A stretch of DNA of 11,153 nucleotides from CAZSWS01 sp964610765 (GCA_964610765.1 CAZSWS010000082.1:1-11153); one strand, 5' to 3'; positions 1 through 7,289 are shown, counted from the stretch's first letter. Made by a program: numbers and translations. The notes: generated by a model not told the origin, from the letters alone.

Positions 1-24
1 AATAGGTAGGTTTAAGTTGTATAT

Positions 25-1335
25 ATGTCAAAGGGATTGAAGTTATATAAGGGTGATGTGTTTTATTTTACAGAATCACCCATGGAGTCAGTGCGTCCGT
101 ATCATTTTTATGAAGATGGCGCTTTGGTGGTTAAGGATGGAAAAGTGAAAAAGGCGGGTCGCTATGAGGGGATTCGCGCGGAATTCCCGGATGCAGAACT
201 GATCGATTATACCGGCAGATTAATCATGCCCGGTTTTATAGATACACATATTCATTTTCCCCAAAGTGAGATGATTGGGATGTTTGGACAGCAACTGAAC
301 GAATGGCTTAATAGATATACTTTTCCGATGGAGCAACTGTATGCTTCGCCTGCGTATGCAGATCGTATGGCTGTGCAGTTTGTTCAAGAATTGTTCAGAA
401 ACGGGACGACCACCTGCGTGGCGTATGCTTCTGTACACCCTCATGCAGTAGAGTCGCTTTTTAAAGTGGCTGAGCAATACAAGATGTGTATGCTGACCGG
501 GAAAGTGTTGATGAATAGAAATGTGCCTGAAGTCTTGCAAGATACGACCGAGGAAGGAGAGATTGAAACTTGTAGGCTGATTGAACAATGGCATCAAAAA
601 GGACGTAATCGCTACGTGATTACTCCTCGCTTTGCTATCACGAGTACGCCTGATCAATTGAGAAGTGCCGGGCGTATCTATCAAGCATATCCGGAAGTAT
701 ATATGCAGACGCATATATCGGAGAATAAAGAAGAAGTAAAAACTGTGCTTGAACTATTCCCCGACTGTCAGGACTATTTAGAAATCTATGAAAAAGCCGG
801 TATCATAGGTGAACGAACTATTTTGGGACATGGTGTTCATCTGTCTGATAGCGAATTGGAGCGTATGGCTTCGGCAGGCGCGATGTTGTCGCATTGTCCA
901 ACGTCCAATTCGTTTTTAGGGAGTGGATTGTTTTCTATGGAAAGGGCGAATCGGCTAGGGACTATCAATGTCATTGCCACAGATGTAGCCGGAGGTACGT
1001 CTTTTTCGATGTTTAAAACCATGGCTGAAGCTTATAAAGTACAACAACTGGGTGGATATGTCCTATCGCCTTTGGAAGCCTTTTATAAAACAACACTAGG
1101 AGCTGCCAAAGCATTGCATCTGTCGGATCAAATAGGTAGTTTGCTGCCCGGGATGATTGCTGATTTTATTGTGATTGATTATTCGGTTACACAGGAGCAG
1201 ACGATGAGAAGTAATTATCTGCAAAGAATCAATGACTGGACACTCGAGAACAGGTTGTTTGGTTTGGAAATATTAGGTGATGACCGGAACATTCAGGCTA
1301 CCTACCTTATGGGAGAATGTGTGTATAATCGATAA
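25..1335 (+). CDS. guaD: Guanine deaminase
   Basis: Zinc-dependent amidohydrolase that hydrolyses guanine to xanthine and ammonia in purine salvage and catabolism; cytoplasmic (no signal peptide). At 436 residues it has the usual family length. The amidohydrolase metal site is visible: PGFIDTHIH near residues 69-77 gives H75 and H77, the QTHISE segment gives H230 and the catalytic-type E233, GHG gives H269, and ATD gives D320. The stretch SHCPTSNSFLGSG (289-301) and the PRFAITST segment (201-208) are typical of guanine deaminases rather than of cytosine or chlorohydrolase relatives. A C-terminal composite beta region includes the usual LLPGMIADFIVID strand. The ATG at 25 is the only good start; just 24 bp of upstream sequence is present, so its promoter or operon partner is unseen. 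The next gene is 293 bp away and unrelated in function. The family call is confident; substrate is inferred from family motifs. Confidence 0.92.
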   Translation: MSKGLKLYKGDVFYFTESPMESVRPYHFYEDGALVVKDGKVKKAGRYEGIRAEFPDAELIDYTGRLIMPGFIDTHIHFPQSEMIGMFGQQLNEWLNRYTFPMEQLYASPAYADRMAVQFVQELFRNGTTTCVAYASVHPHAVESLFKVAEQYKMCMLTGKVLMNRNVPEVLQDTTEEGEIETCRLIEQWHQKGRNRYVITPRFAITSTPDQLRSAGRIYQAYPEVYMQTHISENKEEVKTVLELFPDCQDYLEIYEKAGIIGERTILGHGVHLSDSELERMASAGAMLSHCPTSNSFLGSGLFSMERANRLGTINVIATDVAGGTSFSMFKTMAEAYKVQQLGGYVLSPLEAFYKTTLGAAKALHLSDQIGSLLPGMIADFIVIDYSVTQEQTMRSNYLQRINDWTLENRLFGLEILGDDRNIQATYLMGECVYNR

Positions 1336-1481
1336 TTTCAATTCTCTTATTTTCCTTCATGACAAATATTTTTTTCTCCTTAAAAACATGCTTAGTGAGT
1401 GAGGTTTTAACATGCTAGTTACTGATGTTGAATCTTGATATAAAGAGATTTACTCCAAAAAGTTTGGTATTGAAAGTTTTT

Positions 1482-1526
1482 CTTCACCCTCGCCGGTAAT
1501 TTGTAACTGCAAAGGGGTGTGAGGGC
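1482..1526. repeat. Foldable GC-rich intergenic element (possible dispersed repeat)
   Basis: A GC-richer island in an AT-rich gap. CCCTC at 1487-1491 can pair with GAGGG at 1521-1525, extended by a G-U and a C-G pair. An inner stem, TTTGT at 1500-1504 with GCAAA at 1509-1513, closes an AACT tetraloop. It has no T-tract directly after it, so it is not a standard intrinsic terminator for the guanine deaminase gene. It could be a REP-like dispersed repeat or an RNA 3'-end structure; only one copy lies in this window, so repeat status is a guess. Confidence 0.35.
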
Positions 1527-1565
1527 AAATAAATAGGAATAAAATAAAATCAAGCGAATATTTCT

Positions 1566-1573
1566 TAACTTTG
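1566..1573 (+). promoter_or_regulatory. -7 promoter element of the oxidoreductase operon
   Basis: TAACTTTG matches the Bacteroidetes -7 consensus TAnnTTTG exactly. No TTTG/TTG box sits 19-21 bp upstream, where the sequence is A-rich, so the -33 half is weak or absent. The octamer is centred about 7 bp before the start, which puts transcription initiation near 1577 and gives a leader of about 52 nt before the ATG at 1629. Confidence 0.6.
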
Positions 1574-1576
1574 TTT

Positions 1577-1599
1577 CGACGCAGGCAAGCCTGTTGTCG
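1577..1599 (+). promoter_or_regulatory. Hairpin at predicted 5' end of the operon mRNA
   Basis: Interrupted inverted repeat: CGAC (1577-1580), one unpaired base, CAGGC (1582-1586), AA, GCCTG (1589-1593), TT, GTCG (1596-1599). All nine arm pairs are Watson-Crick, although the AA loop means the innermost G-C/C-G pair must open. It begins almost exactly at the start predicted from the -7 box, so it may cap the mRNA 5' end or be a dyad operator in DNA. No T-tract follows, so it is not an intrinsic terminator. Confidence 0.5.
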
Positions 1600-1628
1600 G
1601 TTAGTTTCTAATAAAAAACAGATAGAAT

Positions 1629-1856
1629 ATGGCTAAAGTAAAAGGCGCAGTGGTTGTGAATACACAGCGTTGCAAGGGGTGTAATCTTTGCGTTGTCTCA
1701 TGCCCTACAGAGACTTTGGAGTTGCATCCGCGTGAGGTAAACGATCGGGGGTATCATTATGCATATATGAAGAATCCGGAGAATTGTATCGGATGCTCTA
1801 ATTGTGGTGAAGTTTGTCCCGATGGATGTATAACCGTTTATCGGATGAAAGTATAA
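1629..1856 (+). CDS. 2-oxoacid:ferredoxin oxidoreductase, delta (2x[4Fe-4S] ferredoxin) subunit
   Basis: A 75-residue bacterial-type ferredoxin that should carry electrons between the TPP-containing core and free ferredoxin. Two complete cysteine motifs are visible: C15-C18-C21...C25 (CKGCNLCVVSCP) and C53-C56-C59...C63 (CIGCSNCGEVCP). In the usual crossed arrangement C15, C18, C21 and C63 bind one [4Fe-4S] cluster, and C53, C56, C59 and C25 the other. It is the first gene of a four-gene operon, 22 bp before the alpha-type subunit, and this context identifies it as the delta subunit (KorD/VorD/PorD type). The ATG at 1629 lies just after an A-rich leader. Soluble and cytoplasmic. Which 2-oxoacid is used cannot be read from this subunit. 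Confidence 0.9.
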   Translation: MAKVKGAVVVNTQRCKGCNLCVVSCPTETLELHPREVNDRGYHYAYMKNPENCIGCSNCGEVCPDGCITVYRMKV

Positions 1857-1878
1857 ATCAGTATTAAACCAATATATT

Positions 1879-2964
1879 ATGACAGAAGAAGTTCAATTAT
1901 TGAAAGGAAATGAAGCTATCTCATTAGCTGCGATTCGATACGGTGTAGATGGATATTTTGGTTATCCGATTACTCCGCAATCAGAAGTATTGGAAACTTT
2001 AATGCTGGAAAAACCTTGGGAAACAACCGGAATGGTTGTGCTGCAAGCTGAAAGTGAAGTGGCAGCCATTAATATGGTGTATGGAGGAGCAGCATCCGGT
2101 AAGCGTGTGATGACCTCATCATCCAGTCCCGGTATTAGCTTGAAGCAGGAAGGTATTTCATATATTGCCGGCTCTGACCTGCCTTGTGTAATTCTGAATG
2201 TGATGCGTGGAGGTCCCGGATTAGGAACGATACAACCCAGTCAGGCAGACTATTTTCAGTCAACCAAAGGGGGAGGGCATGGTGACTATCGCCTGATTGT
2301 ACTAGCTCCTTCTTCGGTGCAGGAAACGGTTGATTTTGTTGGACTGGGCTTTGAACTAGCGTTTAAATATTTGAATCCGGTAATGATTCTGAGCGATGGG
2401 GTGATTGGACAAATGATGGAAAAAGTAGTATTGCCTCCTTTCCAAAAACGCCGAACGAATGAAGAAGTTGATAAAGAATGCCCATGGGCTGCCAGAGGAC
2501 GGAAAAATGGACGTAAACTGAATGTGGTTACTTCCTTAGAACTAGACTCGGCAGTTATGGAGAAAAACAACCTAAGATTTCAAGAGAAATATAAAAAGAT
2601 AGAAGCAGCAGAGATTCGTTATGAAGAGTTTATGTGTAACGATGCTGACTATATATTAGTGGCTTTTGGGTCGGCTGCACGTGTTTGTCAAAAAGTGATT
2701 CAGCTAGCTAGAGAAGAGGGGATTAAATTAGGCTTACTTCGTCCTATTACGCTATGGCCATTCCCTACAGAAATTATTGCAGAACATGCCGGTAAAGTGA
2801 AAGGCTTTTTATCAGTAGAACTGAATGCAGGTCAAATGGTAGAAGATGTTCGCTTGGCAGTAAATGGAAAAGTGCCTGTTGAGCATTTTGGCCGCTTAGG
2901 TGGAATTGTATTTACGCCGGATGAGGTTTTAGAAGGATTAAAAGAAAAACTAATTAATAAATAA
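1879..2964 (+). CDS. vorB: 2-oxoacid:ferredoxin oxidoreductase, alpha-type subunit (VorB/KorA family)
   Basis: A 361-residue subunit carrying the pyrimidine-binding half of the thiamine-diphosphate site plus the C-terminal transketolase-like domain. Signature segments are KGNEAISLAAIR (9-20), followed by GYPITPQSE (28-36), the counterpart of the YPITPSSE motif of KorA/PorA; then the RGGPGLGT loop and the STKGGGHGDY segment before the domain boundary. The C-terminal part contains ILVAFGSAARV and LRPITLWPFP, typical of the domain II/III fold. Proteins of this Bacteroides type are commonly labelled 3-methyl-2-oxobutanoate dehydrogenase subunit VorB, but KOR (2-oxoglutarate) enzymes have near-identical architecture, so the substrate may be 2-oxoglutarate/succinyl-CoA or branched-chain 2-oxoacids. 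The complex catalyses reversible oxidative decarboxylation to acyl-CoA, CO2 and reduced ferredoxin; in anaerobes it often runs in the carboxylating direction. The next subunit starts 9 bp downstream. Confidence 0.88.
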   Translation: MTEEVQLLKGNEAISLAAIRYGVDGYFGYPITPQSEVLETLMLEKPWETTGMVVLQAESEVAAINMVYGGAASGKRVMTSSSSPGISLKQEGISYIAGSDLPCVILNVMRGGPGLGTIQPSQADYFQSTKGGGHGDYRLIVLAPSSVQETVDFVGLGFELAFKYLNPVMILSDGVIGQMMEKVVLPPFQKRRTNEEVDKECPWAARGRKNGRKLNVVTSLELDSAVMEKNNLRFQEKYKKIEAAEIRYEEFMCNDADYILVAFGSAARVCQKVIQLAREEGIKLGLLRPITLWPFPTEIIAEHAGKVKGFLSVELNAGQMVEDVRLAVNGKVPVEHFGRLGGIVFTPDEVLEGLKEKLINK

Positions 2965-2973
2965 GGTGGTATT

Positions 2974-3735
2974 ATGGAACTAGATCAAATCATAAAACCA
3001 GAAAATTTGGTTTATAAGAAACCAACATTGATGAATGACAACACGATGCACTATTGTCCCGGCTGTAGTCATGGGGTTATCCATAAACTAATAGCTGAGA
3101 TAGTAGAAGAAATGGGGATGACGGACAAAACTGTAGGAGTGTCTCCTGTTGGATGTGCGGTGTTTGCCTATAATTATATTGATATAGACTGGGTTGAAGC
3201 GGCTCATGGGCGTGCTCCTGCTGTTGCTACTGCTTTGAAACGATTAGACCCTCAAAATATGGTGTTTACGTATCAAGGTGATGGTGACTTAGCTGCGATA
3301 GGAACTGCCGAAACCATTCATGCGGCAAACCGTGGTGAAAATATCGTAATCATTTTTGTGAACAATGCCATTTATGGTATGACGGGTGGACAGATGGCGC
3401 CGACTACGTTGGAGGGGATGAAGACATCTACTTCTCCTTATGGGCGTGATACGAAACTGTATGGATATCCATTGAAGATTTCAGACCTGTTGGCACAACT
3501 GGAAGGAACTTGCTTGGTAACCAGACAAACTGTAGACACTGCACCTGCTATTCGAAGAGCTAAAAGAATGTTACGCAAAGCATTTGAAAACTCAATGGCG
3601 GGAAAAGGCACTTCTATTGTTGAGTTTGTTGCAACATGTTCTTCCGGATGGAAACAAACACCTGCAGCTTCAAATGTGTGGATGAGAGACAATATGGTTC
3701 CTTTTTATCCATTAGGTGATTTGAAAAATGTTTAA
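2974..3735 (+). CDS. korB: 2-oxoacid:ferredoxin oxidoreductase, beta (TPP-binding) subunit
   Basis: A 253-residue subunit that binds the pyrophosphate end of thiamine diphosphate. The Mg/TPP motif is clear: GDGD at 102-105 followed by VNNAIYGMTGG (129-139), with N131 in the ligand position. The family CPGCSHG motif is at 28-34. Four cysteines, C28, C31, C61 and C222, sit where PFOR/KOR beta subunits place the ligands of the [4Fe-4S] cluster closest to the TPP, so this should be a redox-active subunit. HGRAPAVATALKR (78-90) and the TGGQMAPTT segment are also typical of KorB. It starts 9 bp after the alpha-type gene and ends 17 bp before the gamma gene, consistent with translation from one mRNA. 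Cytoplasmic. Symbol korB is given by family; vor naming is equally possible. Confidence 0.9.
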   Translation: MELDQIIKPENLVYKKPTLMNDNTMHYCPGCSHGVIHKLIAEIVEEMGMTDKTVGVSPVGCAVFAYNYIDIDWVEAAHGRAPAVATALKRLDPQNMVFTYQGDGDLAAIGTAETIHAANRGENIVIIFVNNAIYGMTGGQMAPTTLEGMKTSTSPYGRDTKLYGYPLKISDLLAQLEGTCLVTRQTVDTAPAIRRAKRMLRKAFENSMAGKGTSIVEFVATCSSGWKQTPAASNVWMRDNMVPFYPLGDLKNV

Positions 3736-3752
3736 TCGGTAAAAACAAGAAA

Positions 3753-4298
3753 ATGACGAACGAAATAATTATAGCAGGCTTTGGTGGACAAGGAGTGCTT
3801 TCAATGGGGAAAATTTTAGCTTATTCCGGTCTGATGGAAGGTAAAGAGGTGAGTTGGATGCCATCATACGGTCCGGAACAAAGAGGGGGAACTGCCAACG
3901 TAACGGTTATCTTAAGTGATGAGCGAATAAGCTCGCCCGTATTGAATGTTTTTGATATAGCCATCATCCTGAATCAACCGTCTATGGATAAGTTTGAAAG
4001 CAAAGTGAAACCGGGCGGAGTTTTGATATATGACGGATATGGTATTCATAAGCCCGTGACCCGCACAGATATTCAGGTGTATCGCATTGATGCAATGGAT
4101 GCAGCTACCAAAGCAAATATGGAACGGTCTTTCAATATGATGATTTTGGGAGGCTTATTGAAAGTGGTTCCGATGGTAACATTAGAAAATGTATTGCAAG
4201 GTTTGAAAAAATCATTGCCTGAACGTCATCATAAGTTGATTCCGATGAATGAGGAAGCAATTAAAAAAGGTATGGAACTGATAGAAAAAGTAAACTAA
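3753..4298 (+). CDS. korC: 2-oxoacid:ferredoxin oxidoreductase, gamma subunit
   Basis: A 181-residue PorC/KorC-fold subunit (catalytic domain of pyruvate/ketoisovalerate oxidoreductases), which binds the CoA side of the reaction in related enzymes. The N-terminus reads EIIIAGFGGQGVLSMGKILA (residues 4-23) with the family G-x-G-G-Q-G loop at 9-14, followed by the PSYGPEQRGG signature (37-46) and the NVTVILSDE strand (49-57). Length is normal for a stand-alone gamma subunit. It closes the four-gene set, so all parts of a four-subunit enzyme are present and apparently intact. The stop codon overlaps a palindrome (4297-4311), and terminator-like hairpins follow. Confidence 0.9.
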   Translation: MTNEIIIAGFGGQGVLSMGKILAYSGLMEGKEVSWMPSYGPEQRGGTANVTVILSDERISSPVLNVFDIAIILNQPSMDKFESKVKPGGVLIYDGYGIHKPVTRTDIQVYRIDAMDAATKANMERSFNMMILGGLLKVVPMVTLENVLQGLKKSLPERHHKLIPMNEEAIKKGMELIEKVN

Positions 4299-4341
4299 TA
4301 AGCTGCTTATTCAGAAGATTGCTTTTTTATCAATCGTTTTT
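4297..4341 (+). terminator. Weak hairpins after the oxidoreductase operon
   Basis: AATAAGC (4297-4303), T, GCTTATT (4305-4311) is a perfect palindrome overlapping the stop codon; as RNA it would form AATAAG/CTTATT around CTG. Next, GATTG (4317-4321) can pair with CAATC (4331-4335), followed by GTTTTT. Both are AT-rich and short, so they may be only partial terminators ahead of the stronger hairpin at 4361-4393. Confidence 0.35.
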
Positions 4342-4360
4342 AACAAAAAAAACATGAAAG

Positions 4361-4393
4361 AAAGGGTGTTCTTATTATAGAGACACCCTTTTT
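4361..4393 (+). terminator. Intrinsic terminator of the oxidoreductase operon
   Basis: A nine-pair perfect stem, AAAGGGTGT (4361-4369) with ACACCCTTT (4383-4391), around a 13-nt loop and continuing into a run of Ts (4389-4393). It lies between the gamma-subunit gene and the porin gene. Its downstream arm is directly followed by the porin -7 box, so terminator and next promoter share the same DNA. Confidence 0.65.
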
Positions 4394-4396
4394 CTA

Positions 4397-4404
4397 TATC
4401 TTTG
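4397..4404 (+). promoter_or_regulatory. -7 promoter element of the porin gene
   Basis: TATCTTTG matches TAnnTTTG exactly. It ends only 6 bp before the ATG at 4411, so the predicted start of transcription (about 4 nt past the box) is at or within about 3 nt of the start codon. No clear TTTG/TTG is found at the -33 position, which falls inside the terminator loop. Confidence 0.55.
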
Positions 4405-4410
4405 CCTCGC

Positions 4411-6468
4411 ATGAAAAAGGCTTTATACATATTATCTTTCCTTTTTGCAGCTCTAGCAGGAGTGGTTGCTCAGGGGCAGCTGAGAGAGGGAGGGGGCGGA
4501 GATTTCTCTCTAGCCTCTCAGGCAAAGTCTCAGCAGAGTGACTCTATCTCGGTGGATAGTCTGCTTAAAACAGGAAAACGTATAACCGTATATCGGCTAA
4601 CCAACCAATTAGGCACGCCATATGAAGCGGATCGAGATACTAGCCTGTTTAATACAGCGCAGAAAACATTTATGGAGAATCACGGTCTCTCGGTGGCATA
4701 TTTAGCTAATATTGGTTCTCCTGCTCAAAGTCGTATCTTTTCGGAAAGGAAAGAGGCTAGAGATTTTATTTTTGCTGATGCCTACGATTACCACATGCTT
4801 TCGCCCGCCAAAGCTGAATTTTATTCTACACGAGTGCCTTATACGCATATGCTGTATCATAAAACATTTGGAACAGATAAAAGTGAAGAGAAATTGAGTG
4901 GTATGATGACCTTTAATTTTGGAAAGAAACTCAATGTAGGCGCTGAATTTGACTATTACTACAGTCGAGGATATTATAACTCGAATGGCTCTAAACTGTA
5001 TAATTTCAGAGGCTTTGCTAATTATCAGGCTGACCGATATAATCTTTATGCTTATTTTTATAATCAGAACTATGTGAACTTCGAGAATGGCGGGTTGACA
5101 GACGACCGCTATATTAATGACCTGGATGCTTTGGCTGACGAAGGTCGACGCAAAATAGATACGCGTGACTTCCCGGTGAAGTTTACTGAAGTCTGGAACA
5201 GAGTGAAGGGTAGTCAGTTTTTTCTAAATCATCGCTACAATCTGGGCTTTATGCGAGCCGAGGAGGAAGATGCGGATGAAGAGTTTGTGCCTGTAGCTAG
5301 TGTGATTCATACGTTGCAATATTCAGATAATTTCAGACGTCTAATTAATCGGGGTAATACTACTGCTTTAGATTCGTTGTATGGTTCTCCAAAGGGTGAT
5401 TATGGATATCCTATAAATAAATACAACCTTAGAGATACAGCCGCATTGAATGATGTGATAAAGTCGTCCGAAATAAAAAACACAGTGGGTTTATCGCTTC
5501 GAGAGGGCTTTCAAGATTGGGTAAAATTCGGATTGACAGCGTTTATCTCGTTTGAAAACAGGTCGTTTGAGTATCCTGCTTTTAAGTATTCACCCGATTC
5601 ATCCTATGTGCCTGAAAGAAAAAAAGAATTTACGGCGTATGTAGGAGGTGAACTAACCAGTAGAAGTACCGATTTTTTATCTTATTATGCCTATGGTGAA
5701 TTAGGAATTGTAGGTGATGATATTGGTGAGCTGAGAGTAAATGGGCATATACAAAGTCGTTTTAAATTGTTTGGCAAAGAGGCTTCTGTTAAAGCTCTGG
5801 GACGTATTGAGAATACGACACCTGCTTTTTTTCAACGGAACTACTATTCACGTTATTTTACCTGGAACAATAACTTTAATAAAATACAGCGTTATTACGT
5901 AGGAGGTGAGGTCGATTTAGCCTCTACAAATACATCAATCGCTGCGGGAGTCGAGAATGTGACGAATTATGTTTATTTCGGTCATAAAGGAATGCCTATG
6001 CAATACAGTGGTAGTATTCAGGTAGTTGATTTCCGGTTGAAGCAAAATTTTTATTATCGGGCATTGGGATGGGAAAATGAAGTGGGTCTGCAAATTGGCA
6101 GCAAAGAAAATATTCTGCCACTACCCAAGCTGAATCTCTACTCTAACTTGTATTTCCATTTTAAAGTAGCTAAAGTGATGACGGTGCAGCTTGGGGCGGA
6201 TGTTCGCTTCTTTAGTAGCTATCATGCGCCATACTATGAAGCAATGACGCAACAGTTTCAGTTGCAAAACCCGGAAAACAGGGTGAAAATAGGAGGCTAT
6301 CCGCTGATTAACGCATATGCTAACCTTCATTTAAAGCAGGCTAAATTCTTCATTACTGGTTATAACCTGGGTTCTCAATTCATTGATACCAGCTATTTTT
6401 CTTTAGCCCATTATCCGCTGAATCCTTTTGTTTTAAAGATGGGGATCTCTGTTTATTTTAATAACTAA
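4411..6468 (+). CDS. Putative outer-membrane porin (Porin_10 family)
   Basis: A 685-residue outer-membrane beta-barrel of the Bacteroidetes putative-porin family; cargo unknown. I start it at the ATG at 4411. The upstream in-frame TTG at 4402 lies inside the -7 box, and the ATG gives a clean signal peptide: MKK, a hydrophobic core, and a likely cut after VVA at residue 20, before QGQ. The mature N-terminus is low-complexity and polar (GGGG, SQQSDS). The body is full of alternating aromatic/polar strands such as LSGMMTFNFGKKLNVGAEFDY, YNLYAYFYNQNY and ASVKALGRIENT, and the protein ends with a typical barrel strand, KMGISVYFNN. No plug or TonB box is seen, and the chain is smaller than SusC-type receptors. 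It is 5 bp upstream of the solute-binding protein gene, implying co-expression. Family call by overall pattern and characteristic motifs (RITVYRLTNQLG, ADAYDYHML). Confidence 0.82.
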   Translation: MKKALYILSFLFAALAGVVAQGQLREGGGGDFSLASQAKSQQSDSISVDSLLKTGKRITVYRLTNQLGTPYEADRDTSLFNTAQKTFMENHGLSVAYLANIGSPAQSRIFSERKEARDFIFADAYDYHMLSPAKAEFYSTRVPYTHMLYHKTFGTDKSEEKLSGMMTFNFGKKLNVGAEFDYYYSRGYYNSNGSKLYNFRGFANYQADRYNLYAYFYNQNYVNFENGGLTDDRYINDLDALADEGRRKIDTRDFPVKFTEVWNRVKGSQFFLNHRYNLGFMRAEEEDADEEFVPVASVIHTLQYSDNFRRLINRGNTTALDSLYGSPKGDYGYPINKYNLRDTAALNDVIKSSEIKNTVGLSLREGFQDWVKFGLTAFISFENRSFEYPAFKYSPDSSYVPERKKEFTAYVGGELTSRSTDFLSYYAYGELGIVGDDIGELRVNGHIQSRFKLFGKEASVKALGRIENTTPAFFQRNYYSRYFTWNNNFNKIQRYYVGGEVDLASTNTSIAAGVENVTNYVYFGHKGMPMQYSGSIQVVDFRLKQNFYYRALGWENEVGLQIGSKENILPLPKLNLYSNLYFHFKVAKVMTVQLGADVRFFSSYHAPYYEAMTQQFQLQNPENRVKIGGYPLINAYANLHLKQAKFFITGYNLGSQFIDTSYFSLAHYPLNPFVLKMGISVYFNN

Positions 6469-6473
6469 TAACG

Positions 6474-7289
6474 ATGAAGATAGAACGTATATTCTCCTTC
6501 TTTTTTCCTCTCTTAATAGTGCTGTCTGTAGTCGTTATTGGAGCTTTCTATTTGTTTAAAAAAGATTTGCCAAGAGATTTTCAAGATATACAGCGGGAAG
6601 GTGTTTTGCGTGTAGTTACAGAGTATAATCAGTCCGGTTATTATATTTCCGGGGATACAATCAGGGGTTTTCAATATGATTTAATCAACGCTATTTCAGC
6701 TTTATCCGGCATTCCCGTCGAGATATCGTTAGAAATGGGACTCCCGGAAAGCTTTGAAGGCTTGAGGGAGTATAAATATGACATTGTGGCTCGTACAATT
6801 CCGGTCACAACAGAATTAAAACAAGATTTTGCTTTTACTGAACATATATTGCTCAATAAGCAGGTGTTAGTTCAACGTACTGAAGCTGCAAATGGAGGAA
6901 AAGAACCTATTCGTAATCAACTCGAATTAGCGGGTAAAACACTGTATGTACCGGCTAATTCTCCGGCTATTATGCGTATTCAAAATTTTCAGCATGAAAT
7001 AGCCGATAGTATCTATATAGTTGAAGAACCGGACTATTCAACCGAACAGCTTATTATCATGGTTGCTGCCGGTGAGGTGGATTATGCCGTTTGCGATATG
7101 CAACTGGCTGCTCAATATATAAATGATTTTCCTACAATTGATATTCAGACCGATATAGGGTTTACTCAACTGGAATCATGGGCATTGAGAAAAGAATCTC
7201 CTGTCTTGTTAGATAGTTTAAATCATTGGCTGAAGATGCTTCGCTCAAGTGGTTTGTATGATGTGATTTATCGGAAAAATTTCCGCTAA
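6474..7289 (+). CDS. Membrane-anchored solute-binding protein, MltF-sensor-like (SBP_bac_3 fold)
   Basis: A 271-residue protein with one N-terminal membrane segment (about 8-28) and no lipobox or obvious signal-peptidase site, so probably an anchored periplasmic protein. From about residue 43 it follows the family-3 periplasmic binding fold: GVLRVVTEY (43-51), RGFQYDLINAISALSGIPVEI (64-84), a YDIVARTIPVTTELK segment (102-116), the hinge and second lobe, and AAGEVDYAVCD (198-208). The pattern of the second lobe recalls the N-terminal regulatory domain of the lytic transglycosylase MltF, but the chain ends where the transglycosylase domain would begin. The arginine that grips the carboxylate of amino-acid ligands in many family members (T-x-x-R) appears here as leucine 115. 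There is no ABC permease or ATPase gene beside it, so transport is not implied. Translated just after the porin. Confidence 0.75.
   Translation: MKIERIFSFFFPLLIVLSVVVIGAFYLFKKDLPRDFQDIQREGVLRVVTEYNQSGYYISGDTIRGFQYDLINAISALSGIPVEISLEMGLPESFEGLREYKYDIVARTIPVTTELKQDFAFTEHILLNKQVLVQRTEAANGGKEPIRNQLELAGKTLYVPANSPAIMRIQNFQHEIADSIYIVEEPDYSTEQLIIMVAAGEVDYAVCDMQLAAQYINDFPTIDIQTDIGFTQLESWALRKESPVLLDSLNHWLKMLRSSGLYDVIYRKNFR

Noticed and set aside
220..714. 164-residue reverse-strand open frame within the guanine deaminase gene
   Set aside because: Lies wholly inside a conserved gene, has no recognisable motif, and no promoter is seen on that strand.
4402..4410. TTG start giving three extra residues (MPR) before the porin signal peptide
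   Set aside because: The TTG lies inside the -7 promoter box and so would precede the transcript; the ATG at 4411 starts a standard MKK signal peptide.
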